From Anoplolepis gracilipes (lineage: Eukaryota > Arthropoda > Insecta > Hymenoptera > Formicidae), in contig NC_132974.1 of assembly GCF_047496725.1 (NCBI RefSeq), positions 7,935,001-7,999,000 of the forward strand: DNA of 64,000 nucleotides. The letters are read 5' to 3'. Below, piece by piece: positions 41,201 to 54,218 of this stretch. The notes beneath the pieces are model-generated. The model did no database searches, was not told the DNA's origin, and was given only the letters and a program-made list of their open reading frames with translations. Position 1 is the first letter of the stretch. Every line of letters starts with the position of its first letter. Both the position numbers and the translations under genes were made by a program.

Positions 41201-42400
41201 GCGGCTGGGGAAACGCAAGAGGAAGGAACGAATGAACGAACGTAAGAACTAATTGACGAACTAAAGAAAAAAAAGGGGGAAGTAGAGAAAGAGTATTCTT
41301 GCAAACGTTCCGTTCTACAGTCTCAGCTCTCTTCAAGGAATCCCGCGCGAGAAATTCCTCCCCGGCTTATTCACCATCTCGTCGGTAACTATCAATGGCA
41401 TCCGGCTAGTAATTCTACCAACGACTGCCGACATACCAGTCCGTTCGATAGATAACGAGTAACGACATTTTAGGCAGATAGTAGCGGTCGTTACGTCCGG
41501 CTCTTATGCAGATTACGTTTACCCGAGAGCGATCGCCGCGTTATATTTCATAGATTAAAATTAACACGCGCGAACCACTATGCAGATAAACGCGCGCGTC
41601 TAGGATAGATATACACTGACTACCCGCCCTCGTCCGTGTTGACTGTTTTGCCTCACGGCGTCGCGAGAAATAAACCCTACATCGTCATCGGCGTGTAGCA
41701 GCATTCAACTCGTATATATCTAGTTTCATTTACTCGCTCTCGCAATTAGGATTCCAATTAAAGCGTTATCAAAGCTCCCATTGTAATTATGTGTGTACCT
41801 GATGGTCATTAATAATTACGTATTTACAGCCGGTATCGATATATAATTTTCACCATCCGCCTTTATTAAAGTTCAAGTACTTGGACATAACCAACTTATG
41901 TGAATTCATTGATCTACATTTTTTATTCCTATAGTCTCAATTATACAGCAAAATTACACAGGCAAATAATTATACCACTGAATTTTTTGTCAACGACAAG
42001 GTTATGATTGATTGTAAGTGATATCTTAACCTTTCGTCTTCGTGAGTTGCAGGATCATTAAATTTTCATATTTACGCGATGCTTACACATGCGTATTTAT
42101 AATACAACAAGTTTTCTTTTATTACGCTAAATTTTAATAACAGTTACTTTCAATCCTCTAAGAAGTAATGTTTAAGAAATAAACTAATTGTAAGAGAGTT
42201 AAAAGATAAGAAAATAATTTTCTTTAAGAATTTTTTGCAATGTCAAGATCATTAATTATGTTTTAAATAGGATCATAGATATTCATTAACTCGATGTTGT
42301 AGCTTCTCATCAAGAAGAATAGAACGACTTATAATGAGCTTGAATAACCATGATTAATGATCTTGAAAGAATGCATTTTCGGACTAATTTCAATGCATCT
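38207..42400. other. CpG-richer blocks to 39.4 kb and at 40.7-41.8 kb with AT-rich DNA between
   Basis: Frames at 38478-38848, 39016-39252 and 40705-41336 overlap on both strands and show no known motif. A GCCGCCGCCGC-like run lies at about 39159-39175. Possible conserved noncoding blocks; no gene supported. Confidence 0.5.
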
Positions 42401-42405
42401 TAAAG

Positions 42406-42450
<45 letters not shown>

Positions 42451-42477
42451 AAATAAACATTTAAAAACATTTAGAAA

Positions 42478-42538
<61 letters not shown>
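42401..42538. repeat. Compound (GA)n and (GT)n microsatellite
   Basis: A (GA)n run to 42451 with AAAG breaks, then about 29 bp of AT-rich spacer, then a perfect (GT)29 at 42481-42538. The only long (GT)n array in the window. Confidence 0.95.
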
Positions 42539-42543
<5 letters not shown>

Positions 42544-42643
42544 GTGAATTAGATTTAAAAAAATTAATGTTATATTTTATAAAAAAAAATAGTTTTATAA
42601 AACAGTAAATAATTCATATAAATAAAAATAAAATTTATGTACA

Positions 42644-42669
42644 TTATATATATATATATATATATATAT
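42644..42669. repeat. (AT)n microsatellite
   Basis: About 13 AT units, followed by further TATA-rich sequence. Confidence 0.9.
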
Positions 42670-44924
42670 GTGTATATAATTATATATATAAAATATATAT
42701 TAATATACATATGTATAAAAAAAAATATATATATAAAATTTATTAAAAAAACTAAATAACTAAATTTTTTTACAAACAATAATCAAATATATTCTGTACA
42801 TATAAATAGATATAATACTTGCTAAATTATTATATATTATTTCAAGAAAATAGTATTTTAGAATAAACTTTAATGTTAATAATTTTATATATTTACAAGT
42901 TCATAATAGCATTTGATGTACCTATATAAAATTTGCATGTACAAGATTAATTTACCAATTACAAACTAGAGCAGCAGTGTCTCATAAATGGTACCGAATA
43001 ATAATATGGTTCACGAAGTGACATTTACGTTCAAGTGGTATCCTCATCATCGTACCGTAACCAAACGCGACGATAACTTCTTTGTTCATGTTCAAGATCC
43101 ATAATGACGGAGTTAGTGTAGCACAGGTATTAACTCACGCGTACTTACACAAGGAAGGATATTTGCGGTAACAATGCGGAAATGCTTTCTGGAGTTTCTG
43201 CCAAAGACAGGTTACGCAGACCATGGAATTATTCATGAGTCGCAAAAATCACTGGTCGTTCATTAATTCTGGGAACACAGGAAATTTCTGTAACACATGC
43301 TAATTATCCTACTAATTAACGTGATACCACATGGAGATCATAAAATTATCAAATCATTCTTACGGGCTCTCGTTCGTCACATTTACGACTCGACTTGAAA
43401 GGAAATCCGATGCGTGCAAATTGATTGACACTTGCAAAAGCGTCTCAGACGATTTGTAATGGGGAGTCGATAGCACTCTCGTGCGAACGCGTTACAGAAT
43501 GAGATGCCTTTAAAAAAGCTAAGTCGAATGCGTCATAACGACACGACTGAATTATCTACCCCCGGAAAAAAATGATTGTCGCATATATTAACTCGCACGC
43601 AGAGGCTTCGGACGGGAGCGTCGGACGGTCGGGATATGTCATTGTACCTTGAATGAGTTTATCGCGAGTGCCTCATCGTCCGGCTTTGCCACGCAACCGG
43701 TCGTTTTTCACATGGCATATACGCCCCTGTGCGCAGCCTCTACCTCCATTTCATTTTTACGCGCTCTAGGCAACGCTGGTTCAGGTTATGGAAATGGGAT
43801 GACTAACGACTCGCTTCCTCAGCCCCAACATATACTAGTACCACTTTCTACTGGCTGATAACGGTAATCCTTGGAATTTAGGCGATATTTTCGATAAAAC
43901 ATGTGCATGCATTTTTCAAGTTAACTGCTAAAAGCTTTCGGATACGCTATATTTCTGTTGGCAATCACTAATACTGATTAAATTTTACTTTGAAATTGAC
44001 AAAACAATGCGAAATAATGGCAAAAATATAATATCGGTATTTATATACATAATAGCTGATTCGATTAATAAAATATTTTTATCTACAACTACATGTTTAT
44101 ATTAGTGGTCACATAAAATAAAGATGAGTAAAATAAAGAAACCACGATTCCACGCAGAAAGTATAAATGAATCGCATATTAAATATTTCATAATTTTATG
44201 AGCGACGCACGAGGAAGAAAAAAAGAGAAAAAGAAAAAAAGAAGAAATAATGCCTCCCCTAAGCAGATTAAAAATGTGGAGACGCTTGCTTGGGAATAAC
44301 AGAAAAACAGCAGAGAGAAGAGTCGCTTATTCAAAGCGCAGCTTTGATAAAAAGAGTTTCAATGAATAATGAAATTAGAGCAAATTGCGTACCGTCAAAC
44401 CTAATTTGTACATAGCATCGTTGTTATGTCTCTTTTATACATGTATTTAATATCGTTCGCTCAAGGGAAAACAATCTCGAGACGGTCACAAACGAAATCT
44501 GTCGTATGCGATACCGGCAACTATAAATGCATGATAGGTGAGCTCATAAAATGAAATTGAAGCTACCGATAAAGGTCTCAATAAAACGCTAAACGGCGTA
44601 TCGTTAAATACTAAAATATTTCATATTATATTTACGATTATAGGAAGGTACGAGCGTACAATTTTCGTTAACATTGGTCTTGTGTCGCGACGAAAATATC
44701 GGAGTTATGGGATACTTCTGGTTTATAGACTAACAAAAGACCGAGACTCGTATTTAGAGCGCGTGTATACGAGAAACGATTTACTCTTTTTCTCGAATTA
44801 TACTCTGAGAGTTTACTTTCGACTTGATTCTTCGGCTTAAGCTCGAGAGATTATGCCAAAGAGCAGCTCTACATATAATGCGAAAGGAATACGAGCACGA
44901 GAATGAAGAAGACCTTTTACAATC

Positions 44925-45162
44925 ATACACGTGGGTCAGCATTTTCCACCACTTTCTTACATATGATAAAATATAAAATCTGAAAAAGATTTTTATTATT
45001 TTGCTGTTTGCAATTTAATTAGTAAATCCATTGTTACTTGATGATACACGTGGGTCAGCATTTTCCACCACTTTCTTACATATGATAAAATATAAAATCT
45101 GAAAAAGATTTTTATTATTTTGCTGTTTGCAATTTAATTAGTAAATCCATTGTTACTTGATG
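44925..45162. repeat. Perfect 119-bp tandem duplication
   Basis: Bases 44925-45043 are repeated without a mismatch at 45044-45162. The unit begins ATACACGTGGGTCAGC and ends TTACTTGATG. Identity is exact, while flanking bases differ, so it is either a very recent duplication, a polymorphic copy-number site or an assembly artefact. The unit holds no plausible coding frame. Confidence 0.95.
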
Positions 45163-48100
45163 ATTATGATATCTATTATCAATAAATTCCATCATTGATA
45201 TATGTGTACAGCTGTACATACAGCATTTGTGATAACCGGTGATAACATTAGCCTTTGCCGTGTAATATGTCATGCATATATCCCAAAATAAATAGCATAT
45301 TTTTTTTATAATTAGTACTATCGCCATTCAAATATTTTTTTCAATTAGAGATTATTTGAAACATCAAAATTTTATAAAAAAAAGAGATTTACAATTATTT
45401 TATACATTTAAACAATTATTTATTACTGCTTAAATAATTAGTCAATCATGATATATTTTTCTTTGTTTATTAAAGAGATAACCATGTATTGCAAAAATTC
45501 CGCATTGAAAAATTTTAAATAAAAAATATTTTTTATTTTGCTTCCTGGCAAAAACTGAAAATTTACCATATTGATCCATTAACAGTGGATTGATAGATTG
45601 ATTGATATGGCTCACAAGTTTTAAATCTCTATGTCATTGTCATCAATACATACACAGCACATACACATACACACACACATCTAGTAGAAGATATTTTATT
45701 TAACAGTAAAAAAATCGGCGCGAACAGGTTTGACGAGTATCGCATTGTGGCATCACAAGTAGGTAGAATCTGCACCTCTTTCTCTTGTTACTTGCTCTTT
45801 TCGTTATAATTTTCTACTTTATATTTATTATACAGTTAGAATCATTGAACCGTAAACTTCGAACGTATTATCAAATATATGATTAACATTTTTTTATTCA
45901 AACATTTAATCAAATTTTTATTCAAACTTTTATCAATTTTTTCCTCATTTATTTAGCAGCAGAAAATTTAATGCAAATATCTACTTATAAATTTGTTTTT
46001 ATCATTGGTATTTAGTAAATTTTATTAAATCAATTATAATTTAACATAATTCAAAAAAGTACTAAGACTTTTGTAAATTTATTTAAAAGTTTACCGTGCA
46101 TATGAAAAAATTCATATAATATCTCATGTATAATTTGTATGTAATATATATTTAAAACTGTTAAATTCACGTGTAACTCCTCATAACTCTATAAAATTCA
46201 CTTTGTGCAGTTTAAGCATATCAGACAGCATTAAAAGAAATTATGCAAATTTATCTGCACCTAGAGATATAAATTTATATATATCGCGATGAAAGTATCT
46301 CTATCGTGCCAATTACGCTTGAAAGACACGTGGCTATGCATCCTGCCATAATTTCGCCTCGAGTCGAGTCACCACTCTTCGGGTTGTCAAATAAATATGA
46401 TTATCGGGTCATTATTGCGGATCGAGCCTACTGAAGTATCAATGAATATCATCGGAGAAATATCGTCTATTTAACTACACGCAATTTCGATGTCGCTGGC
46501 ATAAATAAGCCTCGAGTATAACAACGGCAGATGCGTTGTTCACGAACCAGACGGTTCGCGTGTTGACGCAACGACCGACGATTTTCTAGCGTATGCCTCA
46601 TTCGCGAATGCGCATTTCATTCGCCCGACAGCTCATCCTCGATTCTCCCTCGAAACGATCGGTTGGCAATCAACCGGATACCGCGGGGCAAAAAGCGGAG
46701 AGGGCGGCATCACGCGGTAAGAAATTTGCAGCATCGCGATAAATCAGAAGGGCGAGCGAGAGATCGTCTCGCACCTTCGATGGCACACGGAACGTGACAC
46801 ACACACACACGCATACATGCACATAGTTCTTACCATATAAAGTAAACTTTACTGATATACTGACGAGTATTTGCGAGATTGTAGAGAAGGAAATTGAACA
46901 ATTCTGCCGGTCGCAGATATAAGAAGAGAATAAGAAAGCCGTCAACAGAGATCTATCACGTAGGGCCTTTGATACTGATTCTACTACAGTAGTCTCTAAC
47001 GGCGATAATGACAATATCACACGAAAGAATTGTGCGTTGAATTATTGCTAATTATTGTGTAAAGTGAGATTTTGAATAGACTTGCGACGCGCGCGTACTG
47101 AATCAAAAATAAATAATAAAATATCTTGAAAGTTCAAAGAAAATCGCGCTATTCTCATTTTTTTAAGATAGAATATTCGAAAATTAAAATGTTTGAATTA
47201 CTCTTATAATAAAATGTAAAATTTAATTCCTTTTCACTTTCGCGTTACACAATGACAATTGTACTAACTTGTTCCGATAACTTTTCTCCCTCAGGTGTTA
47301 TTTCGAGACAATATACGAACAATTGTGTTAGTTGGCTGGTATGATGCAGAATGGAGTGATTAGAGAAGCTCGATTCTAGGGACAGATTTCGTGATAAGCG
47401 GATGCGCGTTCGTGACACTTGAGATTGCGCAATAGCGTCTCTAGAGCAGTGAAGTAGTCGTTTGCATTGCTTGTTTGCACTTGATATAGATGTACGTATG
47501 CTACTGATGGTAGGCATTGATGCTCAACACTTGGCCTTCCTAACAGTATCATGAATATTTACGCGGCATCTTTCACAGCGAAATCAATGTATATGCCTGC
47601 ACCTAGAAACTTTGCAATATAGTAGATATACTCTCGTCGTAAACTTCGCGTAAGCGACATGGATATTGCTCTCTCTTATTTTTCTTTTTCCTTATCGCGT
47701 ATCTAAAAGATTTGTCCGCGCATAGCTACTTACGTTAATCTGAGAAGAAAACGTTTGCAGGAAATAAGAGCGCGGAAAGTCTCTCTCTGAAAGGCGAACG
47801 CGAACGCTCGTTTCTTCGAGACTTAACGCTTAGGTAGCGAAAGTTCATAAGCTTTTCGTAAGAATGTTGGTACAAACTTCTCCTTATCGTTTTATATATT
47901 ATGGCTTATAACGTTACTACCTATTCGGATGGAAGTTATGTCGAAGGAATTGTTGCAACGTTTTTCTATGACTCATGAGCGATATAATACATCACATATA
48001 ACGTCTATTTTAAAAAATTTTTAAATATATAATTATTACAGAATTCTTGCAGAATTCATGTCTTAAGCATTATGAAAAATTTATTTAGAAAAACCGATTT

Positions 48101-50880
48101 GTTGCATATTATATATTTTGTGCGTATATACAATTATTAATATATGAAACGTTTTACACGTAGCTGTACGAGTATGTGTTAAAAGTTATATATAAAATTG
48201 TTCAGAAATTATGATTATATACTGACATTACGACAGAATGAGTTAAGATGTACATATAGATAGATGCATTAAAATGATGCTACAGAATTATTAGTAAACT
48301 GATAGCACAGCGCTTCAAAATATATAATTACCAACAATGTTCTACTGCATAAATGAATAGGATTTACTCGTCAACATGACATAATGATACGTGAGAAAAC
48401 GCTCGTCAAACAGGAATGTCCTTTCCTTTAAAATCAAACTTGATATAGTAATATAAATTTGCAACGAAAAATAAAACATGCTATCGTGCGGCGAAGAAAT
48501 ATACTCCACGTATAAGTACGTGCGTATAATCTGACGAGCTCGGGCGTGAATACGTGCGGAAAGAGAACCGTAGGTAGATGAAAACGCGGAATGAACTCTT
48601 AAATATTTCATGACGAATGAAAGATATGAATTTACATCATATAGACTGCAGGAAGATGGTGGTATGTTCGGCATAGTACCGGTTGCGCGAGACGATAGGC
48701 ACCGAAAGAACGAAACGAAAGATGCAAGAGAAGTGTTAGTGACTTGATAAAAACCCGACTCTCGAATATGCTGGATGTGGAGAGTACGGGCGTGATGTGG
48801 CATATTATGCTGTTAATACAGTGCATATCGAGACGCGAGCAGCTGGCGAGGGAATCATAATCATTCACTTTTTTGCTCTTCATGATGCTTTTCAGCTAAC
48901 CTCGCTCTCGCACACACATCGTATGCACATTTAGTTGCCTCGTTCTTATTAATAAAATAATAAAAGTCATTATCTTTCGATATGAAAGCTAAGATTTTAG
49001 GAATAGCGCAAAACTAGATGACGATGCTCCAATATTAAAATTATCTTTGATTGTTCATATTTTAGAAAATAAGAATTATAATATTAATTACGGGCAAAGA
49101 TCTATCTTGTTTTATTCTAAAAAATTTCAAAAAATTGAGTATGGTAAATAGTCAATGTTTTATTCTCTTATTTTATACTCTTTAAAAGTAATGCTTTAAA
49201 TTACGTTTCTCGTTTCAAGAGAAAATTTCGAAATTAACGAATCTCGTCCATTATCTGTACAAGTCGCGGTATATACTACAATACAATGCGATCGCGAACG
49301 AGAGAACAAAGTTTGTAAAATCAGTGTAATAGCACTAATACTGCAGAATGATTGAGCTCAAAAGTTCATTTCTGCGCGAAGACCAATAGAAGCTCAATGT
49401 GCTCGGTCAATATAAATTTAGAATTCCTGCAAATATATCGGTAGCGATAATATAGTGATTATAGAGCGAACTATATAAAAGATATCACGATACCCATCCG
49501 GCTAACATCTTGGAATCTTGTCGCCATAAAACTCGCGATTTGAGTTTCATAATGTCACAAATCCACGGCTATGAAACGCCCGAAGGGTGCGTCACGCCCA
49601 ATAATTGGATGCTATTCCCATAATAAAATTTCACCCTGGAAAGTGCTTAAGGGGACTCATAAATTTCTATAATATAAATTCCTGGATAGTCGTTCAACTA
49701 CACGCGTATGTTCAGAATGTTTTTAACATTAATATCTTTACTCATTTTATTAACTGCATAAGAGACGCGGACTTATAAAATTAAAGTTATACTGTTATAA
49801 ACATAAAATGACCTGATTTAGAGTTACATAAAATTTCAGACGCGCATAAACCAGAAAACGTGAAATATTTTTTTTTTTAGACACTCTTCTTTGTTAAACG
49901 TTAAATGTTGATAGTAAAAAGTTTAAAAAACTATATAAAAAGATTATTTAAAACAAAATATAATTTATAAAAATTTTATTTCGATGAGGATGTTAAAAAA
50001 ACGAAGAAATATATAACGCAAAATATTAAAATCGATCCAGAAAAATATGATCAGAATAAATAACTATGTATGAATATTATTGAATACTCATAACTTTAAA
50101 CTTTTTAATACGCTCTTTGACGAGTATATACAGTGAAATGTTACGATTAAATTATCATTTCGTAAATTTTTAACTTTTATAATAATTTTTTATCATTAAA
50201 AAAAATTAATAAAATCTGCATTAAATTTAACGAATTTTCTATTCAAACATATGTACATAAACTTTTAAATGTTAATGTCATCAAAATAATAATCATTTGT
50301 TATAATTTTCTACAGAGATTGTTACTTATAAGTATCCTCTCCTTCTATATCTCTGGACAAGATTAATTTATTCTAATCTAATAATCCTTAATCATATTAA
50401 TCAAAATAAGCATAATTACATAATCCTATTAATATATGCGCAAACGAAAAAAAACAACACATTCTATGCTTAAATTAATCGCATCAGATTTTTACTCATT
50501 CGTATTATGGATGCGTTACCTCGTATATTCAGATATTTGATAATTTGCATCAAATATATCATTTCTATTTATTAATTTATTAATATTAGTTTATTCTATA
50601 TATTGAAAGAAAACAAAATCCCTTAATTTTTATCAAGATTGCTTTGGAACAAGATTAAATCGTTAATATTAATATCCTGCTAATGTTTTAAACAAATCTA
50701 TAGAAATATTTTAATATTTGGATATACAATATTTAGATAAGTCAAAGTTAGTCTATTAGTAGGGCAATAAATCTCTCTATCAAGTGTTTTTTTTTTATTT
50801 ATTTATTATTATTCTTATAATATATAATCTCAATTGAAACTTTTAAATATAATAATAACAATGAAATAATAATAAATTTA

Positions 50881-50924
50881 TATATACATATATACATATA
50901 CATACATATATATATATATATATA
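50881..50924. repeat. Imperfect (AT)n / ATAC microsatellite
   Basis: ATAC and AT units mixed, ending in a pure AT run. Confidence 0.88.
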
Positions 50925-51080
50925 CCAAATAGTTTGTAATTCTAAATAATAAATAATATTAAATAAGAAATATATGTAAATAATAATATATTAAATATAT
51001 TAAATAAATATATGTAAGAAGTCATACATTGTAATAATACAACATTTCAAGTTAAAATAAAAAAATAATTTAACACTCAC

Positions 51081-51123
51081 CAGTATAATGTGCAACGGCG
51101 GAATTGTAGTACGCAATGTTGAT
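51081..51123 (-). CDS. Candidate second exon, 43 bp, product unknown
   Basis: On the minus strand this 43-bp segment sits between an acceptor ending TTACAG (AG at 51125-51124) and a strong donor GTGAGT (GT at 51080-51079). In the frame carried over from the upstream 8-codon exon it reads INIAYYNSAVAHYT plus one base, leaving phase 1. All three frames are open, so frame alone is weak evidence. The inverted copy at 54226-54269 keeps both splice dinucleotides and most of the sequence, yet is 44 bp, so the frame is not shared. No third exon could be found in the AT-rich sequence to the left; it may lie farther away or not exist. The family is not recognised. Confidence 0.4.
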
Positions 51124-51566
51124 CTGTAAGATTAAATATAGCCAAATTAAAGTAATGTCCAAAATAATAATGAAAAAATATATAGTTATTGTACAGACAA
51201 TTGAATTTTTTATTCGTACGTTTTTTAAAAAAAATATTTAATAGAAGAAACAATACATTATTCCATCAGAGATAATTTCCTTTAAATATAAACTTTTCTA
51301 AAAAAATAACAAATAAAAATCTAATTCTTATATAAAAAAAATTTAGATAATTATGTATCTTTAGTAAAGTTAAAACATATTATATATACTTACAAAGAAT
51401 ATTAATTAATTGCAAATATCTAATTAACTATCTTAAATATTTCAAAATAAAATCCAGAATATTTTATATACATTATATTACATAATACTTTAAAATAAAT
51501 TACTATCGTGGAGACAAACCAGTAATTAATTTCAAACAAATAATTATCAAATTACAAATTGCTCAC

Positions 51567-51646
51567 CTTGTTTCCTCTGCTATCGTCCATTACCCCTTCC
51601 CCCCTTCTTCCTTTCTCTCCGGATCATCTCCTTCTTTCTTGTCCAT
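51567..51646 (-). CDS. Candidate first exon: short upstream ORF plus 8-codon start exon
   Basis: On the minus strand an ATG at 51590-51588 opens 8 codons reading MDDSRGNK. They run to a good donor, AAG followed by GTGAGC (GT at 51566-51565). Just upstream is an ORF of 18 codons plus stop, 51646-51590, lysine- and glutamate-rich and beginning MDKKEGDD. Its TAA stop overlaps the next ATG by one base (TAATG), a layout that can permit reinitiation. A G-rich run lies immediately before the start. The reading frame passes in phase 0 into the candidate second exon at 51123-51081. I do not recognise the protein. It could equally be an untranslated exon of a noncoding transcript. The start was chosen because it is the only ATG here whose frame stays open across the predicted splice. 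Confidence 0.4.
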
Positions 51647-52419
51647 CGTTTATTGCTTCTTCATAGCACACCCATTCACGACATTCACTCGCGAAAATAT
51701 TGTTAATTACGATCGCGCAATCTAATCAGTAGAATACTCGATCTCGTGACATTTTGTATGATACTTCTAGACGTAATAATACACAATATGTACTTTATTG
51801 TATTATAATAAAAAAACTAAACTAAAAAAATAAAAAACCAAAATAAAAAATATGTTGAACTATCCACTTAGCACTCAACTGACAAATTCGCTTGCTATTC
51901 ATCACGACAATGCTATTTTTAACAAATAATGTTCATTTTATTTTAGGGAAGTTTTATTATTTTGTATTTTATAACACACAAATAAATTAATATACAAGTT
52001 AAATGCAAAAATAAATATTTACAAATTGTAAAATTTAAAAATATATTTTGCCGATTGTTTACACGTAAATTTTTGGAAAATATAATTATTAATTGATAGA
52101 TATATTATGGCTTTTATAAATCATATGTTCCAACAATTAGTGTATTATTCTGCAGTCTTTACGTGCACGAAAATAATTGAAAGTGAAATACGTTTATATC
52201 GGTAAAAAGTTTAAAGTATGAAGCGAGAAATTTTCGAAACAAAGTATATTTAAGTAAATATCGGAATAAAGAAACAATTTACAATTTCCATTCTCTATTG
52301 TGATTGCGATTCCTCCATCAAATTAAAAGAATATGCAAAATATATATTTCTATAAATAACTATCGCTTATAAATTATCATTCGCTAATTGTAATAATTAT
52401 GCAATAATGATTCGTATTT

Positions 52420-52639
52420 ATTTGCAAAAGATAGTGTGACGATAGCAGAAGACCGTTTCTATCACTACCTTCCTGTTCGAGTTTCGTAGCACGACTGACA
52501 ACAAGGTGATCATATGTCAACAATAGGTTACTAACAACAATGAATGACAATGTTTATGTGGCATATAGCGTTTATCATTGATATATGATCGCTTTGTTAT
52601 CATTTGCGCGATAAGGCTTGACCTAATAGGAACGGCTCT
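52420..52639 (+). repeat. Direct duplicate copy A in the centre of the inverted duplication
   Basis: About 220 bp shared with 53150-53391 in the same orientation. Shared blocks in order include CAAAAGATA, CCGTTTCTATCACTA, CTTCCTGTT, CAACAATAGG, ACAATGTTTATGT, GTGGCATA, CATTGATATA, TTGTTATCATT and AGGAACGGCTCT, with many of the differences being transitions. It is richer in G+C than its flanks and holds several GATA or TTATC cores. No coding frame is conserved between the copies. A regulatory module or an old repeat are both possible. Confidence 0.75.
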
Positions 52640-53149
52640 GCATATGTCGCACTACCTTCCATAAATAAACGCGAAAAACACTATTATTATCATACGATTA
52701 TTATGATTAATGATTCAATTAGTAAGAGATAGTTATTTACCAACACATATTTTGCATGTTCTTATTAATTTGAAGTAGGAAACAAAATCATAAAAAATAA
52801 AATAATTTAAATAATTTAATTTGTTTAATTCGATATTTATGTGAACGAGAGATATTTATATAAATATATTTAGTTTCAAAGAATTCCCTTGTCAAATTTT
52901 AATCTTTTTTCATCGATATAAACGTAATTTAATATATTTTCGAAAAAACACAGAATACACAAAAATTGTCAGATTAAATAATTTAAAATAGTCGCGATAT
53001 ATATCTATTTATTAATTAAATACATGTGTTTCGTGCATAAATTATCGATAAACTATATTTTGAAATATTGAAGTTTGATATTTACTTTAATTTTAATTTG
53101 TATATTTATTCATTAGACATTAAACTTTTAATACGGAATAATAAAATTA

Positions 53150-53391
53150 TTTACAAAAGATAATGCGGTGATATACGCGGAGCCGTTTCTATCACTATCT
53201 TCCTGTTTGAGTCTCGAGACGCGAATGACGAGGTGGTTAAATGTTAACAATAGGCTATATGTTGCTACTAGCAATAACGAATTAACAATGTTTATGTTTG
53301 ACCTTCATTTTGTGGCATACAGTATCTACCATTGATATAGGATCCTTGTTATCATTCGTGCGATGAAATTCGACCTAGTAGGAACGGCTCT
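53150..53391 (+). repeat. Direct duplicate copy B, abutting the right arm
   Basis: Second copy of the element at 52420-52639, offset by about 730 bp. It ends 11 bp before the right arm of the inverted duplication begins. Relative to copy A it has an insertion of roughly 16 bp between the ACAATGTTTATGT and GTGGCATA blocks. I find no reverse-complement copy next to the left arm, so the direct duplication does not simply follow the inverted one. If the right arm was once a transcription unit, this copy lies in its promoter-proximal position. Confidence 0.75.
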
Positions 53392-53402
53392 ATCACCGTC
53401 AA

Positions 53403-54157
53403 AACATTATTTGTTAGCAACAGTAATAGTATTGTCGCACTTGAGTGACGTATGAAATTAAACGCATTACAAGTTCTAGAGAGTCTAAGAGCTAAACATA
53501 TTATAGCTCAACGTATCTTTCGTTTCTTTATTCTCTGCTGTGACAGTATAATAAAGTACGCATTGCATGTTATTAACGTCGAGGGTGTATAATCGTCTCT
53601 TGATTAATGCGTACACGATCGCAATTAACAGTGTTTTCGCGAATGAATGTCATGAACGCTATGAAGAAGCAATTGAGAATGATCAAAATAGAAGGAAGAA
53701 AAACCCCGAAATAGCAACCATAAAATGAGCAATTTATAATTTAATATTTGTTGCTTAAAATTTTTTTAAATAGTCTGCGGTTTCTTTGGTTATCTCTACG
53801 GTAACAACTACGGATTTGCAATATTGTGTAATATATGTAATACTATATAAAATATTTTGCATTTTATTTTAAAATACTTAAAATATTCAATAAAATATTT
53901 ACAATAATTCATATTCTTTACAGATACATATGAAATATTTTAACATTATTTTTTACAGATTTATAATAATTTAAACTATAAAAAAATTAAATTTTTATCT
54001 ATTATTTTTTTAAACCTTTTTTATTCAACAACAATTTTTTTATAAATTTCATGTATTATTTTTTCTATTCAATTTTTAAAAAGTAAAAACTTGAATTGAG
54101 CGCAATAACTATATATTTTTAAAAGTATTAATTTTTTTGAACACCATTCTTTTTAAC

Positions 54158-54218
<61 letters not shown>

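Larger units (their letters stand above)
42670..51058. other. Noncoding: richer blocks at 43.0-43.9, 44.4-44.9, 46.3-47.0, 47.3-47.9 and 48.4-48.9 kb
   Basis: AT-rich elsewhere, very strongly so from 49.7 to 51.0 kb. Apart from the 119-bp tandem duplication I see no repeat structure. The 153-codon minus-strand frame at 48342-48803 and the 116-codon one at 46670-47020 match nothing I know. Confidence 0.5.

Noticed and set aside
47269..47340. Minus-strand segment ending EITPEGEKLSEQ before a GTTAGT donor-like site
   Set aside because: No convincing acceptor in the same frame, and phase with the 51-kb exons could not be shown.
48342..48803. 153-codon minus-strand frame, considered as a downstream exon of the 51-kb candidate gene
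   Set aside because: No acceptor matching phase 1 stood out at its left edge and the sequence has no known motif.
53781..53804. TCTTTGGTTATCT, matching the first 13 bases of the miR-9 family
   Set aside because: The rest of the mature sequence differs and no complementary arm lies within hairpin distance.
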